A stretch of DNA of 64,000 nt from Morinoia aosen (Eukaryota; Arthropoda; Malacostraca; Amphipoda; Talitridae), in contig CM059579.1 of NCBI GenBank assembly GCA_030386875.1, positions 19,626,484 to 19,690,483 of the forward strand, in the 5' to 3' direction. This document shows positions 33,100 to 44,229 of this stretch, piece by piece. Position 1 is the stretch's first letter, and every line of letters starts with the position of its first letter. The notes below the pieces were generated by a model. The model searched no databases, was not told where the DNA came from, and was given only the letters and a program-made list of their open reading frames with translations. A program made the position numbers and the translations under genes.

Positions 33100-35550
33100 G
33101 CGTCTTTTTTTCCGCCGTAGCTTCGCGTGCGCGTGTTGATGTCAATGTCATGAGCAAAATAAGTGTGTCGACATAAAAAGATTGTTTACTGGCAACAGTA
33201 AGCGTACACATGGTTATCGGCGAAGGAATCAGCTAGAGGTTTGTGTGCCTTTCCGCCATAGCCCTGGAGTGAACAAATGCTTCCTTGCCACACCTATGAG
33301 TCGCATGCCGTGGTAATACTATAAGAAGTAGGTTACGTATGTTCATTTTCATTGCTTTGTGATCAATTTTCACACTGTCAATGATGTCGCAGAGTGGGGT
33401 TCGTAAAGGAGGTCGCGTCGAGTACTTCTGATAAACGGACGTTTCTCGACGCGGGAAAGGGACCATGGTAGTCTACCGTGAAAGGGACCGAACTTTTGAT
33501 GCAGCTGGGCAGGGCAAAGGAGAGGGAGGGACGTTTGGGAGCAGTTGGAATGTTCCTCAGTCAAAAATGCGAGACGTGCTGCTTGAAAAAATCGCGGTCC
33601 GTTACTTGACATGTGATGCAGGCACCCCCAGTGCTGTGTATGTTTGTCCAACCTTATTTTTTCGTGTTATTTTGAGTCAACGTTATCGATTGTACTGCGA
33701 ACTGTGTTATTCCGAACATTTTTCAAAGCAGGAAAGACGAATTTACGACGTACTCAGTGTGTACTATGTGTTGAAGAATGGTGATAATTGCAGTGAATAT
33801 GATTAAAAGAAAACTTCAAATGAATAAAGCATAAATTGAATGTTGCATGCTGCATGTCTGTTCTGTCGAGCATTTTATTGTTCCTTCTAGTATTCAGTCT
33901 ATACTGGTATCTTTCAGCTGGCTAGGATGTCTTGCTGCCCTTATCGATAACATTGTAAGAGGACTGTGTCAGAGCTAATTTGGATCACTAAAATAATTAC
34001 AATAAACCAATATTACATTAGCGTACACCGCATAAAAGCAACCGAAGTAATTGCTACTGACAGTTTCCGTATGTGAACTGGTTGTCACCGTACCGCTTGC
34101 TGTTTTAAATTCCGTGCTTATGTTTACGTTTGCAGTTGAACTCAAGCAGCACAGGGGCGCGTGATTACCTTACACGTCGCAGCTCTCACTTTCCATTTCC
34201 CAAACTTATTCCTTTTTTTGCACTCGCGTACTTGATTTAAGGATGTCCGTTATTGTTGTCCGGTGTTCTGCATTTGTGTGCTCTAGTTACCATGGAGAAG
34301 TAAGAAGACTGCGACGCTGCCAGCCTGAAATTATTTCGTACCAGTGAGTATACCAACATTGGTCAATTTATGTGGCGAAAGTCCCACGAAATAGGTACAC
34401 ACTTGCCGTGTTTTCGATCAGTGTTTGCCGTGTCATAATAATGGAAAAAAAGAAAGGGCGGAACACAGTAACGCACCATATACGCTTGTTTTCATCCATG
34501 GATGTAACGTACAAAACTGCGGTGTTCATGGTAAGTCCTGTAAAAATTACGCTGTAAATGCTGGTAGCTTGCTCTTTAGTATGTTTATTAACCAATAATT
34601 GCAACTCGTGAGTGAGTTTATGTTGAGAAGTAAATGTAAATAATCTACAGTGCTCACCTCTCTCTCCCTCCAAGAACCCTCATTTGACTCCCCGTTCCCA
34701 CTTCAACCCCCACAGCCACCCCCATTCTCACGTCAGGAAGTGGGAGTGCGTAAGATGCTAAGTATGGATTAATATACAAGTTATTTATTTATATATAGAC
34801 TTGTTTATAAGCGTTATTGCGCGGTATTTTATTCTACTATATTTAACTTTAGGAGTATATAATTATAAAAATTGTTTCACTGCTGGAAATGACAGGATAT
34901 CGCTTAAATGCTTAAAATATTGAGGTGCGTTCAGCTATGCGCTAAAATAATCGTTGTTTATAAACTATCGGATAATGTAAAAGGCCCTAATTACTACATT
35001 TAGCTAGAATTAAATAATAAATGGATGTATAATAGGAATAATTTGCTTAAATTTCGTTTTACGTGAATTAAAATTGAAATAAGAAAAGAGTAGTTAGCAC
35101 CTCAAAGTGGCTGAAGCCAGTGGCTGAGGCCCAGCACCTTTCCTGCAGACATTTTGCCTGGCCGTCGCACGACAGACACTCTTGCTGCTCCTTGCTCCAA
35201 CAATTTCCCTGTTATCCTCCTGTTCCTGCTGCTGTTGTCTTACTACTCTTGTGTTTCGGCCTCGGTGTACTCTCAACACCATCTGACTCTGCTTTCTGTA
35301 AGTGTTTTTATTATTCTTTAGTTCCAAACTATGCTGTCTGCCACGCACCTACTAGCCCTAGCCTCCTTCTCTTACCTCACTTCACTGAGCTACCTACTAA
35401 AGCTTCCTTTTGTTTTGTTTGCTTCGCTCTCATATGTTCAGTTCAAAAATGCTGGTAACTGTCTATCGGAAGATCAGCTCATCATATTCAACTCAGTCTG
35501 CTCAATGAATAAAATAATGAAATGAAACGACGCATCGGCTAGTGAGGTCG
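33100..35550. other. Non-coding stretch, no gene recognised
   Basis: Short ORFs only (113 codons at 33465-33806; 101 codons at 34368-34673, minus), with no identifiable domain and with opposing ORFs in the same region. No repeats or RNA genes were recognised. Confidence 0.45.
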
Positions 35551-35557
35551 CGGCCAC

Positions 35558-35589
35558 ATGTTCCCAGCATGACTTCATGCTGGGAGCAT
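35558..35589. repeat. Compact 14-bp hairpin
   Basis: ATGTTCCCAGCATG and CATGCTGGGAGCAT form a 14-bp stem with one wobble pair and a 4-nt ACTT loop. It is too short for a typical animal pre-miRNA and has no T tract of terminator type. It may be a recombination scar or a cis-regulatory palindrome. Confidence 0.7.
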
Positions 35590-35844
35590 CTTTAGGTGTT
35601 TATGTGACATGTGCGAGTGGCAATACCTGTAATCAATTGTTATTCACGTGTTATCACTAGTGCTATTAAGTTAAGTGTTGATTTTGTACGGTATCGTAAA
35701 TTTCTTTGTTGTCATTGCCTAAAGCACCATTTGCGTCAGCTTGTCAGCTGAACAAGTGGTGCGTGGTATTACCACTCGCTACGATGTCTCATGGTATTGT
35801 TTGGTGATTATAGTTGTTTACTTCTTAAGAAGTTTGGTAAATTA

Positions 35845-35950
35845 TTTGATCCCGTAAGCCCGGCGCGCGTGGTTCGGTCGGGTGTTGCCGCTTGGCTGAC
35901 ACGTCAGCCGCCCCGCGCCATCGCGCCCAGCCGTTCACCCTGCGTTGTAG
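35845..35950. other. GC- and CpG-rich patch with a CRE-like palindrome
   Basis: Contains CCCGGCGCGCGTGG and CCGCCCCGCGCCATCGCGCC. At 35894-35909 is the palindrome GGCTGACACGTCAGCC, with 7-bp arms around AC, resembling a bZIP site. It is a plausible promoter, but no coding exon nearby can be supported: the ATG at about 35963 closes after seven codons. Confidence 0.35.
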
Positions 35951-35999
35951 ATTAAATCAGCCATGCTGCTGCCGCTTTGGAGTTGATGTACGTACAGCA

Positions 36000-38640
36000 A
36001 GCTGTGCGTTTCTTTCTAATTTGTTTAGGTGATCAGTCAAATCAGTAGATAATTTTTGTTTGTGCCTATGCTTACGTATCATCGTGCAAATTTCAATGCT
36101 CATACGGAACATCGTTTCTGATTATATGCCATCAGTCCACGTGCTTCTTCCCGCCTTAATTCCCGGTATGAAGAATGCTCCTCCATTCGCCGGTGCTCTG
36201 AAGGCAAATTCGCTTTTCATGTGATCTCTGAAGCGTAACGTGTGACGCTGCGACTTATCGTTCGTTGGCTGTGTGGACTGAGTTTGCTTATTTTCAACGC
36301 TGTGATGTTTGAACATTAGAGCTTCGTTCGTGCACTGCAAATGAACGAATGAATGATATTGCTATTTATATAACGAGTAATTTTCGTGAATAACCTGGCA
36401 AAAATTCAATATATTTTTAAAAATGAGTTGTAATATTCGTTATGGTTTGGTACGCGGTAAAATGCGCGCTGCTTCAGAGCTGCTGCTGTCGCCGTGCGTT
36501 GAAATAAATTCTTTTAGCTTTCTCATATTGAAATTCTGGCTCGATCTAGATATGTAAATGTAATCTTGTACTCGACTTGTACATAAAATTTATGAGTAAC
36601 TTGTTACCAATGAGCTGCTATAGATGAATTCCTAGTAAAATAAAAGCAGAATATCTGTTCTTGATTATGCTCAAGTACATGGAAATAACATTTCGCTCAT
36701 CGTTGAATGTGACTCGACACATGAGATTGTTCATCACGTGAAAGCGATGGTTGTTCTCGACAAATGCTGTCTCCTTACTTTATGTTCGGTTATATCCGTC
36801 GGGCCTTGATGACTCACTGTAAAAATAATTCATTGTTTCGAGTCTTTGAGATTTCGGATCTCTTGGATGAACTGTTCTTTACTTTACTATTTCACTCCGG
36901 TGCATCTCGAAAACGTATGTAGTGCGTGGGGTTTGTAGAACTCTTTAGCTTCTAAGGCGGGTTAGCTAATGTACTTTTTTATTTTGCACACCGAATGAGG
37001 AAATTGAGATTAGGGTGGGTATCCAACAACCGACCTCATGTACATATTTCTTCGTTGCCCTGTCTTCATTTCTCGCATTTTGTTTCCTCCGTAGAGAAAG
37101 AACCAATTCTAATTCTTGTTCGTTGGGCTATATTGACGTCATGCTGTTGAGTATCACTATCAGAAATTGTTTCAAGCCCGCGGGAAAATCGGTTTTATCC
37201 CAACTTTAATAATGGTTGAGCTATTCCTATATTTATGAAATTGTTCCTCGTGTTGACGTTTGTTTTGTATTGTACGACTAATTTACAATCAAATGAACCA
37301 AGTAATCGCCGGTTCTTGAGATATGGGAGCTCACGAGTAGCTCGAGACCAGCACTGCGCTGTTCAAGGAATATTGCGTACAATTCGCCTAGTTTAACTGT
37401 TCATTGCTGGACTTCTACTTATGATCTTATTCTCTATTTTCAGTAACATTGGTATTATGCGTGGTTAATGGTCTCGTTTTGTATTTCTCGGAACATTGGT
37501 ATTAAACATTGTAAAATCTATCATACTAAGCTCATAATTTGTGGAACGGTACTCAACGCAAGAATTACCTTAATTAGTTCGAAACTTGTAGCCCAAGAAA
37601 TTCTATCTAGGAAGTCAAAATAAAATCTCAATGAGGATAACTTATGACGGGTATTAACGTTGGATTGAAAAGGAATACGAAGGTTTGTGCGGGGTTGGGG
37701 AAGACAAAGACCGTCCAGAGTCGTGCGGTGCGTTGAACTTGCGCGTCACTTGGTCAAATGGCAGGAGGTTTTATGCCTGACCAACCGGCTGCAGCCAGCC
37801 AACCAGCCTGCCAGTTCTGCTCGCTTCTGTCCGTTCAAGTCTGCCTTGATGAAGTCGCGGTTATAAATAGTTACCATCGGCTAGTACGGAAATATCTTGA
37901 TTTGTAGGAAATGTCTTGGGTTACCTTGAGTTACTCTGATCTGCGTCAGGTTCCCGATTGTTGGCGGCTAGCATCGATGTGTCTAAGTATACGAAGAGCT
38001 GAAGGATTCTATGAGCAAATATGCTTTGTTGGCTTTTTTGAGGCAATCTTATACTCTGTCCTGAATTTTATTTCGCGTAAGACGTTATGGGAACATAATG
38101 TTAGTGAGAATTTATTTCTTCCTTAACGAAGAATTAAGTTAACATTGTTTACTTCGAGGTTTTCTCACCTTGATGGAGCTTTTCTTCCACATACCATGAT
38201 CGTCATGTGAATGGGCAAAAACGCATTGTTCTCTACATCCCGGTCTGATACGGAACGTGTGACTCAGCACCGCATTCCGTTCCCCATTGAGAATCTACGC
38301 CTAATATAATTTACTCAGTTATAACTTACAAACGTAATATAATTTTCCCTATGATTTGATTAGAATATGGTTTTTCTCATTTGAGGTTATTTTTAAAATG
38401 TGTAACAAAATTTACCTGGCTTGCACGAGATATTTACGTATGATTAGTAGTCTAGTTATCTCTACTTAGTCGTCTTGACTGCACTTGCACTCCACATTAG
38501 CTGAGACCTAAAATTAAACGAGTCGTTTGGTAACGGTTTTATTCTTTGTTTTTTTATTAAATTTTCCTTAGCTGTGATATCTATTATTAATGTGAATATT
38601 TCAACTGCTTACGTCACTTTCTTAACAATAATGATAGGAT
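36000..38640. other. Non-coding stretch, no gene recognised
   Basis: AT-rich sequence with ORFs of up to 72 codons. A small run of related CAGCC and CCAGC units (about 37780-37820) is the only local repetitiveness seen. Confidence 0.5.
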
Positions 38641-38648
38641 GATAACCT

Positions 38649-38993
38649 CAGGGGAATATTAATATTGCATTCATGGGATGCGCTCGGACAGCGCTCCCCT
38701 GAAGAAGATGTGAGGTCCCTAATTGATTAGGCGTGCCTTCCTTCTATTGAAATAAAGTAGATTTCAGTTTCTTGGCGGATAATTATATAATTTGTTTCGG
38801 TTCGCCGCTGGCTCTTTTTTTCTTCATTTATCTTTTCAGGTTCTATATTTCATGAATACTTTTTAATTTTGTTCTATTTACTATGTGTGGAGACATTCTG
38901 CATAGATTCCTCGCTCCCTTGATTCTAAACTGAACGTTACCCTCCTTTGTTTGTAAACATTCTTCCTTTGTTTTGTGTTTTGTTTGGGGATGC
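38649..38993 (+). mobile_element. Rep360 retroelement, old diverged copy
   Basis: The order of blocks matches the better Rep360 copies: CTCAGGGGAATATTAATATT head, AGCGCTCCCCTGAAGAAGAT, GTGAGGTCCCTAATTGAT, a T-rich middle with CTTCATTTATCTTTTCAGG, TTCATGAA, TCTGCATAGATTCCTCGCTC and CCTTTGTTTG. It carries many substitutions and a small extra segment. Its 3' end is interrupted by the TTAA-flanked MITE at 38998. Confidence 0.7.
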
Positions 38994-38997
38994 TTAA

Positions 38998-39218
38998 CAC
39001 ATTCATTGCGGTATGACCCACCGGTGGGTCGTAGTTAGGTTTTCCTGCTGCAAAACGACCCATCGATGGGTCGTTTTGAAAAATTCTAACAACCTTTCTA
39101 AATTAATGGTATCTAACAGGCCCAGTGAATGTTTGATATTTACAAATTTGCTTATCACTTTTGACTCTAAATTTAAGTTGAACATTGAACTTCAGTTTAA
39201 CCCATCGCAACTAACGTG
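38998..39218. mobile_element. 221-bp piggyBac-like MITE with perfect palindromes
   Basis: The element is flanked by TTAA (38994-38997 and 39219-39222). The ends are CACATTCATTGCGG at the left and the complement of CACGTTAGTTGCGA at the right. Just inside the left end are two perfect palindromes, GACCCACCGGTGGGTC and AACGACCCATCGATGGGTCGTT. There is no coding capacity. Its size matches the elements at 4703-4922 and 8080-8299. Confidence 0.85.
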
Positions 39219-39774
39219 TTAAAATAGCTTGACTAATTAATTTCATGATGAGAGAATATTCCCCGCCTCCATATCTGTCCTAATTTTCTTTTGTTATGTT
39301 ACCTTCGTTGAATATTCGCATTTCACTAAGTTCGAATCGACGGGACCTGCTGGGCGTGACATTCTTCAAGTATGGAGTGGCATCTTATTTTCAATTTTAC
39401 CATCACATTGCACATTCATAGGAGGGTGCATCAGTAAAATAATTAATGAGACAAAATAAACATCGCCAAATATTACAACAGTTGCCAGCTTTCAGAAATT
39501 GAATAACCATTAGCGTTCAGATGATAATACCGTTCAAAAACATTCCTGCTTTTCTAAATTTCTATCTTGTCGATTTGTTGAATCGATACAGGAATAAAAT
39601 TTTACAAAGCTGTGAATCACTTTCAAAATTCTGGTTAACATTTTGGCCTTACGCGTGGACCATCTACAGGAACCTGAGGTCCGTTTAACACATGACGATG
39701 TAAGATGAAATTGAAACATTTAATTTATACTGATGTATGATGTTGATTCATTAGTGCGGATTTTTTTAAGAGGA

Positions 39775-40110
39775 AACAACTAAGGAAGAAGCGAGAAGTA
39801 GCGTTCTCTGAGTGTGATGTGATTTCCCAAGCAAGAAGTTAGGCATGCCTTCTCCATTATAAATTGAAATAGGTTTTTATTTTGTTACGGACCAAGATAT
39901 TTCGGTTCAATACTGTTCTTTTCTTCTACACGTCTGACTTTCTTAAACTTTTATCTTATTTCATAAACTTCTTTAACTTACTACTTCCATGCGCAAGAGC
40001 TCTTATTTGGAAACACTTTCTGCATAGATACCCCGTTCCTTGAACTACATGCACAATATATGGTGCCTTCCTCATTTCATAACAGCTTTGTTGAGGTTAG
40101 AATGGCGTAA
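39775..40110 (+). mobile_element. Rep360 retroelement, old diverged copy
   Basis: Recognisable blocks in the right order are AGTTAGGCATGCCTTCT, TGAAATAGGTTTTTATTTTG, TTACGGACCAAGATATTTCG, CTTTTATCTTATTTCATAAA, TTCTGCATAGATACCCCGTT and ATGGTGCCTTCCTCATTTC. The head is poorly preserved. ORFs overlapping this copy are not genes. Confidence 0.65.
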
Positions 40111-40197
40111 ACTGAATTATCCAATTTGTGCAGATCTTACGTATGGCCAACGTATACACGCAGAAACGTTGAGTAGAATCTATACTATAATAAGAGC

Positions 40198-40240
40198 CGC
40201 GTCCGTCCGTCCGTCCGTCGGTCGGTCTGTCCGAAGCCAG
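40198..40240. repeat. (GTCC)n microsatellite
   Basis: GTCCGTCCGTCCGTCCGTCG continues into GGTCGGTCTGTCCG. It is a simple tetranucleotide repeat and forms part of a 141-codon open frame that is otherwise unrecognisable. Confidence 0.85.
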
Positions 40241-40786
40241 CCTGCAGTGTGTGATGAGCGTATCAGTGATACAAGCTCCAGTCCTATATATTTTGACGGG
40301 CCGTGTTCACGCGGCCTCATCTACTCTCGAGAGATTGTATTTTTTATTTTTTACGGCCTTTCTCTCATTTCGCCCAATTTTTTATTTCAAATAAAGGGGG
40401 GTGAACTAGTTTTAATAGATTCTCGGCAGTCAAAATTCGATTCCTTTATAGTTAGAAAGAACTAGACTAGTGGATATCTTCTAAAATTCAAGAAGGCGGT
40501 GAGTGGTTTTAAACAGGATGACAAAATTTTAATTGCTAAGGTTGTGCCCGTAAATCTTCTGTGAAACATTTATTCAAACTTTAACTCAGAATCAGTCGCT
40601 TCTCAAACTATTATCTGAGATTTTTCTTTATCTCGTTTTATTTTTGTCGGGAAATATTTTAGTGGGTAGTCTGCTCATAATAAGTTGGTAAAGCCTGTTT
40701 AAAATTCTATTTGGGAGGCGTCAGGGGTTGTGCTAAGAAAACCGCTCTACAGACATTACACTAGTAAGGGTGTTGATGTTGCGGGA

Positions 40787-40853
40787 GAGCGTGTGAAGCC
40801 TTGCAGCGTGGTGAGTTATCACGACTCCCACACGCTCAGTTCACTTCAGCACG
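40787..40853. other. Inverted repeat followed by a donor-like site
   Basis: GAGCGTGTG (40787-40795) pairs perfectly with CACACGCTC (40829-40837), and an inner GTGA/TCAC pair could extend a cruciform. Right after the second arm are CTCAGTTCACTTCAG, which resembles an arthropod initiator, and a donor-like CACGTAAGTGA. This could be a non-coding first exon, but nothing confirms transcription. Confidence 0.3.
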
Positions 40854-41117
40854 TAAGTGAACTACTTCAAATTTGTTGAAGTTGTGCAGTATTGTGTTCG
40901 TTTAGTGAAAATATTCGTTAGATTGCATTTGCTTGAATGCGGTGGTTCTTGCTAACATGATACGCCTGTGTACACAAGAGGTGCCTACGCTCTATCAAGG
41001 CACCGCGCGACTCGAGCAACTTGAGGCCGCAACAGGATGTGACCTCAGCCGCCCTGGCTCTGCTAGAGGAGCGTGCATGCGTGTACGGATGTCTTGTCAT
41101 AGCGATGATACACGCGT

Positions 41118-41275
41118 TTTTGGCGTTAGCCTTGAAGTTGCAAAACTGTTGTACATTCTGAAGTAATTCATTTTGGCGTTAGCCTTGAAGTTGCAAAACT
41201 GTTGTACATTCTGAAGTAATACCATACATTTTGGCGTTAGCATCGAAATTACAAAACTGTTGTACATTCCATAAC
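41118..41275. repeat. 53-58-bp tandem repeat, three copies
   Basis: Copies begin TTTTGGCGTTAGC at 41118, 41171 and 41229. Copies one and two are nearly identical through AAACTGTTGTACATTCTGAA. The third has several substitutions. The close identity of the first two units points to recent duplication. Confidence 0.9.
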
Positions 41276-41339
41276 AATACCATGATTGTTTTTCTTCACA
41301 TATTTGGTTTGTTTGTTGTAGTAACTTCATTAATATTTT

Positions 41340-44140
41340 ACTTCTAAATTTCTAGTCATATTTGAATGTGCTTGTATTCCTTTGTTGGTTTCGTAGAGTT
41401 TCACAGCTCTGTTCAAGTATAAAACTCAGTGCATGACTGCGTTGATGCTGCACTCATCTTCACGTTCAAATGCTTGAGGATGAGCTTAAGAGGCACGGTG
41501 CTCTAGAAGGTGCGTCATGCGTTGGCGATGCGGTGCTACGGTGTGCTTCTTTTGAAGTAACAATGAATACATCATCAGGAAAATACGAGTAGGTGCACTT
41601 GCGCTGAGAATTATATCCGATACCATGAACTTGTCACTAAAGCATGGCCGGTATCATAGATTCACAACGAAACCGTTGTTTATCGGTTGAAGGAGACTAA
41701 GGAAAGAAAGGTATGTTTCATGGGCATAGTGGAGTGCTTTTAGCGGTCGCTTCTTTGCTAAGCGGTCCTGCATGATTGAAGCGCATTCGAGGAGGGCTAT
41801 AGACAAGGTGCGGGCGGAGAATTTGGGTGCAGGACCGGCTGTGCCATCATTGAAGGTCTCAATTATTTAATTATTTTGGTTTTGCTTTGGGATAGGCATC
41901 AGCTGCGGGCATTCTACCTCCAAATGGATTTGGTTGTGAGTTAGGGGCAAGGAAAAGGCAAAAGAATGACCGAATATCTTGGTGGATCCTAATGCAGCTG
42001 TAAAAGAGGCTATAGAATCCTTCAGCAAAATGCAAGGCATCAAGAGTGAGTTAAAAACGGGTCATTACTCGTGTTCTCTACATGCTTAACCATCATTTGT
42101 CGCATTTAGAGTGAATTGATTTTTCAAGCAAAAAAGCTGAACTCAACAGCTCACCGTTTAGAATTTTTCATGTCATAGGAAATACATGCAGGGGTTACTG
42201 TCGCACAATCATCAGTTTTGTGTAGCAGAATGTTTTTACATGTTTTATTCAGATAAACAATGTCAAATGAGCATTCTGAGTCCACTCAAATTTATTAGCT
42301 GTGAGTTGTCAAGTTGTTTGAATTCCTAGTAAGTTTGATTATGAATGCGTTAACTACTAGCATATTAATGTTTAGCCAGTATAATGATAGATATGAAACA
42401 AGCAGCCGCGCGATTCTGATTTTAATGCAGAGTGTCGAACTAACATAATAAAATCACTTTAATAATTATTTGTGGGTATGGCTTTAACTCGCAAAAATGT
42501 ATCGATTTCTTATTGTTCTAAAACATGTGATCAGAGACTTTAACTCGCGTGTGTAACAGGTTGAAAGAAAGTAAGGAGCGTGAGAAGGCGAATTTCGAAA
42601 CTGCAACTCCCATGATAAAGTCGAACGTGAATTGAATGACGTTATCAGCCTCGTTGTGGCCTATCGGTTTCTTTCCCTGTCATTTTCCCGTTAGCTTCGC
42701 CATACCAGCGAATTTTGGCTTGCGGACACCGCGTTGCTGATTAGAAATTAATTTCGTGCGCTCCCTTCAAATTGATTTTGAATTACTTTCAGCTTGTAAG
42801 TTAGGGATAAATATTTTAAGAATGGGTTAGTGCTCGACATATCAAGTGGTTGTTGTAAACTTTTCGTATTTTATTCGAATATCATTTACTCAATTTTGCG
42901 AGTGCGGAGTATTACTTTCTAAAATCAGTCGTTTATATTTCTAATTAAAATGTATTTCATCAGATTTTTATTCAATCCTTTCAAGCCTAAATACTTCGTG
43001 TACAATGCACCACAGCACTTACTGGTTCTTCTATTGTTCGATAGGCATGGTTTCGCTTACTATAGTTTCACCTCGTAATATTGTTTTTTCTTTGACTTGA
43101 TTAATTTTTCGTCTCTTGTTCAATTTCTTACATGAAAAGAAAAATGTCAAAAGAGTTGAGCGTCACTATTAATAAATTTTTACTAACCCTTCAATAACGT
43201 TAATAATCGTACACAAAGTTTGTATGGTTATGCTTCCATTGGGAACGTAGCTTTTCCGTCCTGTGTTGTAAGACAGTATTTATTTTGGGTAATTTTTAGA
43301 GGCTATTTGCATTGGGAAATGGGATTCTCATTCGCTGAATGTTCCCCCACATTGATATGGCTTGAATACTGCGGAAGCTATATTTCCTAGTCCAAATTTG
43401 GAGTGTTGGCTGCTAGTGTCTTTTGGTCCATTTGCCTCACCCAATTGCGCCCGCAATTTACCATTATTTTTGCTTGCGGCTATTAAGCGTGATTTAAGGC
43501 ATTAGTTTCGTTGGTGGAATAGTTTCACATGTTATGGCTTTTCTCTTAACAAGTTACCATTTCATGGATTATGAACATTATGCTATCGCATGTAGCAAGT
43601 GTCCAGTTTATCTTTTTGAAGGTTTCACGTAATTAATTGTCATTGAAGGTATAAGGTAAAAAATGGAATCCAGCATTCTATCCTGTTTTAGTTTTAACTT
43701 ATTTTGGGGTATTCGAGGGTTTACTAGAAGAAATGAGCTCGATGTATGTCGAGTCGTGAATTGGAGGTTGTTGTTAAGGCTTGAATCGCATTGGTACTTG
43801 GTCGTTGGTGGCGCTTAATTCACGCTCGTAATCAGAATTTGCCTTTCATTCGGCCTGCTGATATTGTCCGTGTACACTACAGCATGCGTGTACCCGTGTG
43901 TCGGCAGCCAGTGCAGTGTCACAATATGTTGAGTTTTAGTGCAGAGTAATCTGAGCGAGGCCGCGCCTTCGCACGCTCCATTGACGTTACGATTGCTCTG
44001 CTCGCTCTCCGCCAGGCAGGGGTCTCCTTCCCGCAGCCATATTGCGTCTCGAGTGGATCTAACGCGGCCTGCACAAATTTTGACCGCTTCAATATGTTCA
44101 ATATAGGTTAAAAATTTGAAAATACAGTAGTTCGCTCATG
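41340..44140. other. Non-coding stretch, no gene recognised
   Basis: AT-rich DNA with very few ORFs over 60 codons and no recognisable motif, transposon end or tandem repeat. Confidence 0.5.
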
Positions 44141-44163
44141 AAATGCTCTTCTGTTTGTTTTGA

Positions 44164-44219
44164 CAGAGCTCGATGATTTAGGGGAATTCATGGGGAATTC
44201 TGCTGCTAAGGCAGGCAAA
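44164..44219 (+). other. Possible internal coding exon, very tentative
   Basis: A good acceptor-like tract (TTCTGTTTGTTTTGACAG) precedes an open segment reading LDDLGEFMGNSAAKAGKT, a protein-like composition that is unusual for this region. The downstream donor candidate (AAACT|GTTTAT) is weak, and I do not recognise the peptide. It could equally be chance. Confidence 0.15.
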
Positions 44220-44229
44220 ACTGTTTATA

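Noticed and set aside
34242-34330. Possible THAP-domain start (VVRCSAFVCSS)
   Set aside because: A C-x4-C pair is visible, but the downstream C-x2-H and the conserved Trp/Phe residues are missing and the frame stops after about 35 codons.
35558-35589. Hairpin considered as a microRNA precursor
   Set aside because: The stem is only 14 bp with a 4-nt loop, too short for animal Drosha/Dicer processing.
40040-40465. 141-codon plus-strand ORF
   Set aside because: It begins in an old Rep360 copy and continues through a GTCC microsatellite; no motif supports a protein.
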